NCBI GenBank assembly: GCA_943332105.1
Contig: CALQOD010000006.1
Coordinates: 1 to 56,128, forward strand
DNA length: 56,128 nt
DNA from: Chitinophaga pinensis
GTDB taxonomy: Bacteria; Bacteroidota; Bacteroidia; AKYH767-A; OLB10
Direction of reading: 5' to 3'
Program-made: the position numbers and the translations under genes
The notes under the pieces: model-generated
Seen by the model: the letters and a program-made list of their open reading frames with translations, nothing else
What the model was told of the DNA's origin: nothing
Databases searched by the model: none
Shown: positions 52,401 to 56,128 of the stretch, piece after piece
Position numbering within the stretch: position 1 is the first letter of the stretch
Layout of the letters: each line of letters opens with the position of its first letter

Positions 52401-53828
52401 AAAGTATCATTAACGTTAGACTATCTTAAAACAAATTATAATTTTAATTCTGATGTGGAAGTATTAAATAATAAGATTTTGTTTAATGATGTTACAATAA
52501 ATGATATAAACGGTAATAAAGCAATTTTAAATGGCGCAATAAGTCATAATTATTTCAAAGATTGGAATTTTGATTTAGATTTTAAGGCCAATAATTTCCA
52601 AGCATTAAATACTACTTCAGCAGATAATGATGTTTATTATGGGGTGGCCTATGCTTCTGGTACTACTTCAATAAAAGGCCCAATGGAAAATCTTTTATTT
52701 TCAATAGGTCTGAAATCGGAAAAGGGTACTAAAATTTATATACCATTAAATAATCCAGAAGAAGTTAGCAAAACGGGTTTTGTAACATTTGTAAATAGCA
52801 CCTCTGTTAAGGAAGATTCAATAAAACAAGATGCAGTTGATTTTAGTGGGATAAGCGTAGATATGTCGATAGAAGCAACTTCAGATGCTACTATTTATTT
52901 AGTATTTGATTCAAAGTTGGGAGATGTTATAGAAGGAACTGGCAAAGGAAATCTTCGTATGACAGTTAATCCAACAGAAGACTTAAGAATGTATGGTAAT
53001 TACGAAATTGAGAATGGTAAATATTTATTTACTATGCAAAATGTAATTAACCGTAGCTTTCAATTAGAACGCGGGGGTTATTTAAGATGGAACGGAGACC
53101 CATACGATGCTAACATTAATATAAGTGCATTGTACAAGCCGAAAGTCAGTTTGTTCGACTTGTTTCAGGATAGCACCTTCAAAAAAAACGTGCCTGTTAT
53201 TTTGAAACTTAATTTGACGGATAAATTATTTAATCCGAATATATCTTTTGATATTAATGTATTAAATGTAGATCCAACTGTAGAAACCCAAATTAAAAGG
53301 CTGATAAATACAGAAGAAGAGAAGTATCGCCAAGCAGTATCGCTAATAGTTGCTCGACGATTTACAACCCCTAGCGATTTAAGTGAAAAAGGAGGGGTTT
53401 CTTCTGGTTCAATTGTAGGCTCGAACGCATATGAATTACTTACAAATCAACTAAGTAATTGGGCTTCTCAAATAAGCGACCAATTTGATGTTAATGTAAG
53501 TTATAATCCGGGTGATCAAGTTACCAATGACCAAATAGAAGTTGGAGTTCAAACTTCTATTTTAAATAACCGTATTCTTATTGATGTAAGTGGGGGAACT
53601 GCTAATACGCCTACCAAAGGCCAAAATACAACTAATATTGTTGGTGATTTTAATGTCGAATATATGGCCAGTAAAGATGGTCGTTTTAAATTAAAGGCAT
53701 TTAACAGATCAAATAGTAACACATTGATTAATAACATTAATTCTAACTATACCCAAGGTGTTGGTATATTTTATCGTCAAGAGTTTAATTCATTTAAGGA
53801 TTTATTTAAAAGAAAAAAGGATAATTAG
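49434..53828 (+). CDS. tamB: TamB/DUF490-domain translocation and assembly module protein
   Basis: 1464 residues from GTG 49434 (18 bases past the -7 box). Signal-anchor (KIVAYILLGFTLLFFSLKIA), then an extended AsmA/TamB-like beta-taco region of repeated amphipathic strands (~40-1100), ending in the DUF490 domain (~1120-1430; INGNKAILNGAISHNYF, LRMTVNPTEDLRMYGNYEIE, QNVINRSFQLERGGYLRWNG). TamB-family proteins bridge inner and outer membrane and take part in phospholipid transfer or beta-barrel assembly. No tamA neighbour is in the window. Symbol by family. Confidence 0.9.
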   Translation: MKIKKAGKIVAYILLGFTLLFFSLKIAIKSPKVQTWAVNLVGGYLSNQLDCKVSVGAVDILFFKSIQLQEVYFADQKKDTVVFAPAINVAFSAFSIPKQKLIVSEIELMHARIGLVRYANPRNYNIDFIIDYFSSAEKKKTNNKKWSLKIEDVTLIDNVITYRDLKYNDSTNCINWDDACFSKVNLHVTDIVPSSNSTSFNIRQLSLVEKSGFVLNSLASNVTITEGLFDFKKLNVKTPYSDISCNLSMKYDSIDDFQDFINKVNCKGLIADSKVSFKDLKFFSSELKDLDEVVLISGNFKGTVSKFKTKNLVLKISDDLYFRGNVAMTGLPKIETTSISIEASDLCLNKKDVESLPQFPFDSKMNIVLPNNISLLGKMHFAGNFEGYFNDFVTRGNITTDIGSIYTDINFKVGKEDENTLYEGDVSLNNFNVGKFWKLDPEVGAVTLNVKVKGHGLEVKNVVANIEGRVSKVYLHGYNYSGISLNGQFAKKIFNGEFIIVDPNLDMDFQGDVDFSGKLPEMHFNSNVQLALLSKLKLIDRDLSSNVTTDISINLIGDNLENIQGTISIENLQYRENDKVININQIDVESVINDKRIIKINSDVFNCLLTGKFNLDKVAAASKVVFCNYIPTNIANQISNDSPQKLNFKFDLTSVQSILDVFYPALKVADNTTLSGNLNSEDFQLSLDAKSKFVSYENISLHNLILNGETANDNFKIQTSLDSVCVDDELLIGEVDLSGITRYDTASIHMELSGEDKKINNADIRFDTKFLSTGYTTLKVIPDHLVMNGSTWFLNNENYILIDSTGILFNKFDFNSEDQFLGISGILSSDTSAKLKVKFDNFETGNLNDILEIYNAQISGIANGEAEIASLLMKPQIDADLSIKNLCWFNDTLGNANIITEFDGNNNVIDIKGDLTNGGDKNFVIAGKYYLKEKDDELDFSIKIKKTRLQTFNHYVKGVFSNLSGIASGGLKLSGTLNKPLLTGSFTFQKVSLTLDYLKTNYNFNSDVEVLNNKILFNDVTINDINGNKAILNGAISHNYFKDWNFDLDFKANNFQALNTTSADNDVYYGVAYASGTTSIKGPMENLLFSIGLKSEKGTKIYIPLNNPEEVSKTGFVTFVNSTSVKEDSIKQDAVDFSGISVDMSIEATSDATIYLVFDSKLGDVIEGTGKGNLRMTVNPTEDLRMYGNYEIENGKYLFTMQNVINRSFQLERGGYLRWNGDPYDANINISALYKPKVSLFDLFQDSTFKKNVPVILKLNLTDKLFNPNISFDINVLNVDPTVETQIKRLINTEEEKYRQAVSLIVARRFTTPSDLSEKGGVSSGSIVGSNAYELLTNQLSNWASQISDQFDVNVSYNPGDQVTNDQIEVGVQTSILNNRILIDVSGGTANTPTKGQNTTNIVGDFNVEYMASKDGRFKLKAFNRSNSNTLINNINSNYTQGVGIFYRQEFNSFKDLFKRKKDN

Positions 53829-53983
53829 TTATTTCTCCTGTTTATATAAGTACTATAAGTTAAAATATTGTAAAAAAGTTATTTATTTCAATAACTTGCC
53901 CCTATATATATGTATGTTATAATAATTGTATTAGGTTATTTCACAAAAATATTTTGATATTTGCAAAATAGAATTAAATAATT

Positions 53984-54532
53984 ATGACAAATCAAACAAA
54001 TAGTGTTAAAGCACTAATTAAAGAATTAGAAAGCGGAAAGCGCCAATTAAGAGCTGAGTTTGAACGCAGCATTGGAGCATTAGAGGCAGCAATAAAAGTA
54101 TTATCTATTTCGAAATTAGATCCATCTGATTTTGTAAATGGTGGATTAGGTCGCAAACCTGGTCGCCCTATGAAAGGTGATATTAATTTAAAGATGTTCG
54201 TGCGTAAGATTAAAGGGAAAGGTAAGAGAGGCCGCCCAGTTGGTTCAAGAGCACAATTCCATGGAAATCTAACGCAAACTCTTTTCGATTTAGTTATCGC
54301 TCAAAAAAGATTTATTCATAATCGCGATATAGTTGCGTTAATGATGAAGAAATATCCTAATTTAGAACGTGCTGAATTCGCAAAGAAGGTATCTGTATTA
54401 TTAGCTTCATTGAAAAAGCAAGAGCGTTTGGTTACCTATCAAGAAGGTGGTTACCGTAAAAATATGTATTGGGGAATTCGTGAGTGGCTGAAAAGTGGTA
54501 AGCCAGTAAAAGGGAAAGGACCGAAAAAATAA
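53984..54532 (+). CDS. Basic AT-hook-like DNA-binding protein
   Basis: 182 residues, strongly basic. An N-terminal coiled coil (~5-42; ALIKELESGKRQLRAEFERS) is followed by two AT-hook-like motifs, GRKPGRPMKG (~56-65) and KGKRGRPVGS (~78-87), each with the R-x-G-R-P / R-G-R-P minor-groove core. A C-terminal segment (~95-165; FDLVIAQKRFIHNRDIVALM ... YRKNMYWGIREW) looks like a winged helix. The overall plan suggests a chromatin-like or regulatory DNA-binding protein; no family name recognised. The terminator that follows is exceptionally long and perfect. Confidence 0.7.
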   Translation: MTNQTNSVKALIKELESGKRQLRAEFERSIGALEAAIKVLSISKLDPSDFVNGGLGRKPGRPMKGDINLKMFVRKIKGKGKRGRPVGSRAQFHGNLTQTLFDLVIAQKRFIHNRDIVALMMKKYPNLERAEFAKKVSVLLASLKKQERLVTYQEGGYRKNMYWGIREWLKSGKPVKGKGPKK

Positions 54533-54540
54533 TTAATTGA

Positions 54541-54586
54541 TTTAACACAAAAAAGGGCTAAGTAATTAGCCCTTTTTTGTGTTAAA
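54541..54586. terminator. Bidirectional terminator with a perfect 20-bp stem
   Basis: TTTAACACAAAAAAGGGCTA pairs exactly with 54567-54586 around the 6-nt loop AGTAAT. A T6 run inside each strand's 3' arm serves both the AT-hook gene and the convergent dnaK. Confidence 0.9.
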
Positions 54587-54599
54587 TCAATATTGATAA

Positions 54600-56128
54600 T
54601 TATTTCTTTTCGTCCTTCACTTCTTCGAAATCCACATCTGTTACATTATCAGTTGTATTATTATCAGCTGTGTTATTAGTTGTATTTTCTGTTGCAGTAT
54701 TTCCATCCTGTGAAGCATTATACATATCTTGAGACGCTTCCTGCCATGAAGAATTTAAATTTGTCATCGCGGTTTCAATTGCAACTAGATCACGATTTTT
54801 ATGGGCTTCTTTTAATTCGGAAAGTCCTGCTTCAATGGCAGATTTTTTATCTGCTGGAATCTTATCGCCGAAATCTTTTAATTGCTTTTCGCTTTGGAAA
54901 ATTAAGGAATCAGCCTGATTAAATTTGTCTGTCTCTTCTTTTATTTTACGATCTGCGTCGGCATTTGCTTCTGCTTCTTCTTTCATGCGTTTGATTTCAT
55001 CATCATTTAATCCAGATGAAGCTTCAATTCTAATATTTTGACTCTTGCCAGTAGCTTTGTCTTTTGCTGTTACATGCAAGATTCCATTCGCGTCAATATC
55101 AAAAATAACTTCAATTTGAGGAATACCTCGTTGAGCAGGAGGAATGCTGTCTAAGTGAAAGCGGCCAATTGTTCTGTTATCTTTTGCCATAGGTCGTTCA
55201 CCCTGAAGAATGTGTATTTCTACTGATGGCTGATTGTCTGATGCTGTGGAAAATACTTCTGATTTCTTTGTAGGAATTGTTGTATTAGATTCAATAAGCT
55301 TTGTCATGACTCCACCCATTGTTTCAATTCCCAATGATAAAGGAGTAACATCAAGTAATAATACATCTTTAACTTCTCCTGTCAATACTGCCCCTTGAAT
55401 TGCCGCACCTAATGCAACTACTTCATCAGGATTTACTCCTTTAGATGGTTTTTTTCCAAAGAATTTTTCAACAATTTCTTGGATAGCAGGTATTCTTGTT
55501 GACCCCCCAACTAAAATCACTTCATCAATATCAGCAGAAGACATTTTAGCATCTGATAAAGCTTTTTTACAAGGATCTAGTGTTCTTTGAATTAAGGAAT
55601 CTGCTAATTTCTCAAATTTTGATCTTGTTAATGTTTTAACTAAGTGCTTTGGAATGCCATCAACAGGCATAATGTAAGGCAAGTTGATCTCGGTTTGAGT
55701 TGAGCTAGATAACTCAATTTTAGCTTTTTCAGCAGCTTCTTTTAAACGCTGTAAAGCCATTGGGTCTTTTCTTAAGTCAATACCTTCATCATTCTTAAAT
55801 TCATCACCTAACCAATCAATAATAACTTGGTCAAAATCATCTCCACCTAAGTGCGTATCACCATTAGTAGACTTTACTTCAAACACTCCATCACCTAACT
55901 CAAGAATTGAAATATCGAATGTTCCTCCTCCAAGGTCAAATACAGCAACTTTTGTATCGGTATGTTTTTTATCAAGTCCGTAAGCTAAAGCTGCGGCTGT
56001 TGGTTCGTTAATAATTCGTAAAACTTTTAAGCCTGAAATCTCTCCAGCTTCTTTTGTTGCTTGGCGCTGCGCATCATTAAAATATGCGGGAACAGTAATT
56101 ACAGCTTCTGATACTTCATACCCTAAAT
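54600..56128 (-). CDS. dnaK: Chaperone DnaK, C-terminal portion (5' end outside window)
   Basis: About 509 residues are visible and the frame is open to the window edge; roughly the first 130 residues are missing. Seen in order: [50 protein letters not shown] (phosphate 2), [30 protein letters not shown] (adenosine), [17 protein letters not shown] (linker region), substrate-binding [20 protein letters not shown], and a C-terminal lid ending in the acidic tail [14 protein letters not shown], which resembles the EEVD-like tail of DnaK. The Asn/Thr-rich stretch before that tail ([16 protein letters not shown]) is longer than usual. GrpE and DnaJ are not visible. Confidence 0.97.
   Translation of the reverse strand, partial: LGYEVSEAVITVPAYFNDAQRQATKEAGEISGLKVLRIINEPTAAALAYGLDKKHTDTKVAVFDLGGGTFDISILELGDGVFEVKSTNGDTHLGGDDFDQVIIDWLGDEFKNDEGIDLRKDPMALQRLKEAAEKAKIELSSSTQTEINLPYIMPVDGIPKHLVKTLTRSKFEKLADSLIQRTLDPCKKALSDAKMSSADIDEVILVGGSTRIPAIQEIVEKFFGKKPSKGVNPDEVVALGAAIQGAVLTGEVKDVLLLDVTPLSLGIETMGGVMTKLIESNTTIPTKKSEVFSTASDNQPSVEIHILQGERPMAKDNRTIGRFHLDSIPPAQRGIPQIEVIFDIDANGILHVTAKDKATGKSQNIRIEASSGLNDDEIKRMKEEAEANADADRKIKEETDKFNQADSLIFQSEKQLKDFGDKIPADKKSAIEAGLSELKEAHKNRDLVAIETAMTNLNSSWQEASQDMYNASQDGNTATENTTNNTADNNTTDNVTDVDFEEVKDEKK

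Noticed and set aside
1-56128. Insertion sequences, transposases, integrases, phage genes or tRNAs
   Set aside because: None was recognised on either strand.

Overview
The window comes from a low-GC member of the Bacteroidota. Four lines of evidence point there. Several exported proteins carry type IX secretion (T9SS) type A or type B sorting domains. The Bacteroidota -7 box TAnnTTTG recurs just upstream of many starts, with no convincing Shine-Dalgarno sites. Gram-negative envelope genes are present (lpxK, a TonB-dependent receptor, a TamB-domain protein). The ParE/ParC pair looks like that of this phylum. The genus cannot be told from the sequence alone. Most of the window is chromosomal housekeeping sequence; no transposase, integrase, phage gene, tRNA or CRISPR array was seen.

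Layout. 1-6.9 kb: the end of a TonB-dependent receptor, an RlmL-like rRNA methyltransferase, a convergent NIF3-like/zinc-ribbon pair, lpxK overlapping a choice-of-anchor-B T9SS protein. 6.9-14.6 kb: two tandem paralogous T9SS proteins, divergent from a large propeller sensor kinase followed by a REC-PAS-LytTR regulator. 14.7-25.7 kb: ychF-yebC, a cytosolic trypsin-like protease, a DUF4199 membrane protein, rocD, a large T9SS type B protein, rlmD with two small unknown genes, lpdA. 25.9-29.6 kb: M61 peptidase-rlmF, ridA, trpG/pabA. 29.6-33.3 kb: an accessory-looking island with palindromic repeats, a 5' leader that folds into a nested, pseudoknotted RNA, a LamG/Ig T9SS protein, more repeats, then rnpB. 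33.3-39.1 kb: a 7TM-HD phosphodiesterase, mutL, two rhomboid proteases. 39.2-47.4 kb: a solitary Cas6, an AsmA-like/GT51 transglycosylase, parE-parC-rRNA m5C methyltransferase. 47.4-56.1 kb: a coiled-coil membrane protein, tsaD, a TamB-domain protein, an AT-hook-like protein, and the C-terminal three quarters of dnaK.

Functional themes. RNA maturation is heavily represented: four rRNA methyltransferases, RNase P RNA, tsaD, and a possibly repurposed Cas6. The other large block is envelope and secretion: LpxK, TamB, GT51, rhomboids and T9SS cargo.

The strongest candidate for something undescribed is the 173-nt structured leader at 30198-30370. It has four exact or near-exact nested helices plus an exact 8-bp pseudoknot, and sits between a good promoter and the LamG/T9SS gene. 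The whole module is bracketed by same-orientation copies of a 63-nt hairpin repeat. The second candidate is the orphan Cas6 at 39253-39990. All functional calls rest on motif recognition by eye; no database search was run.
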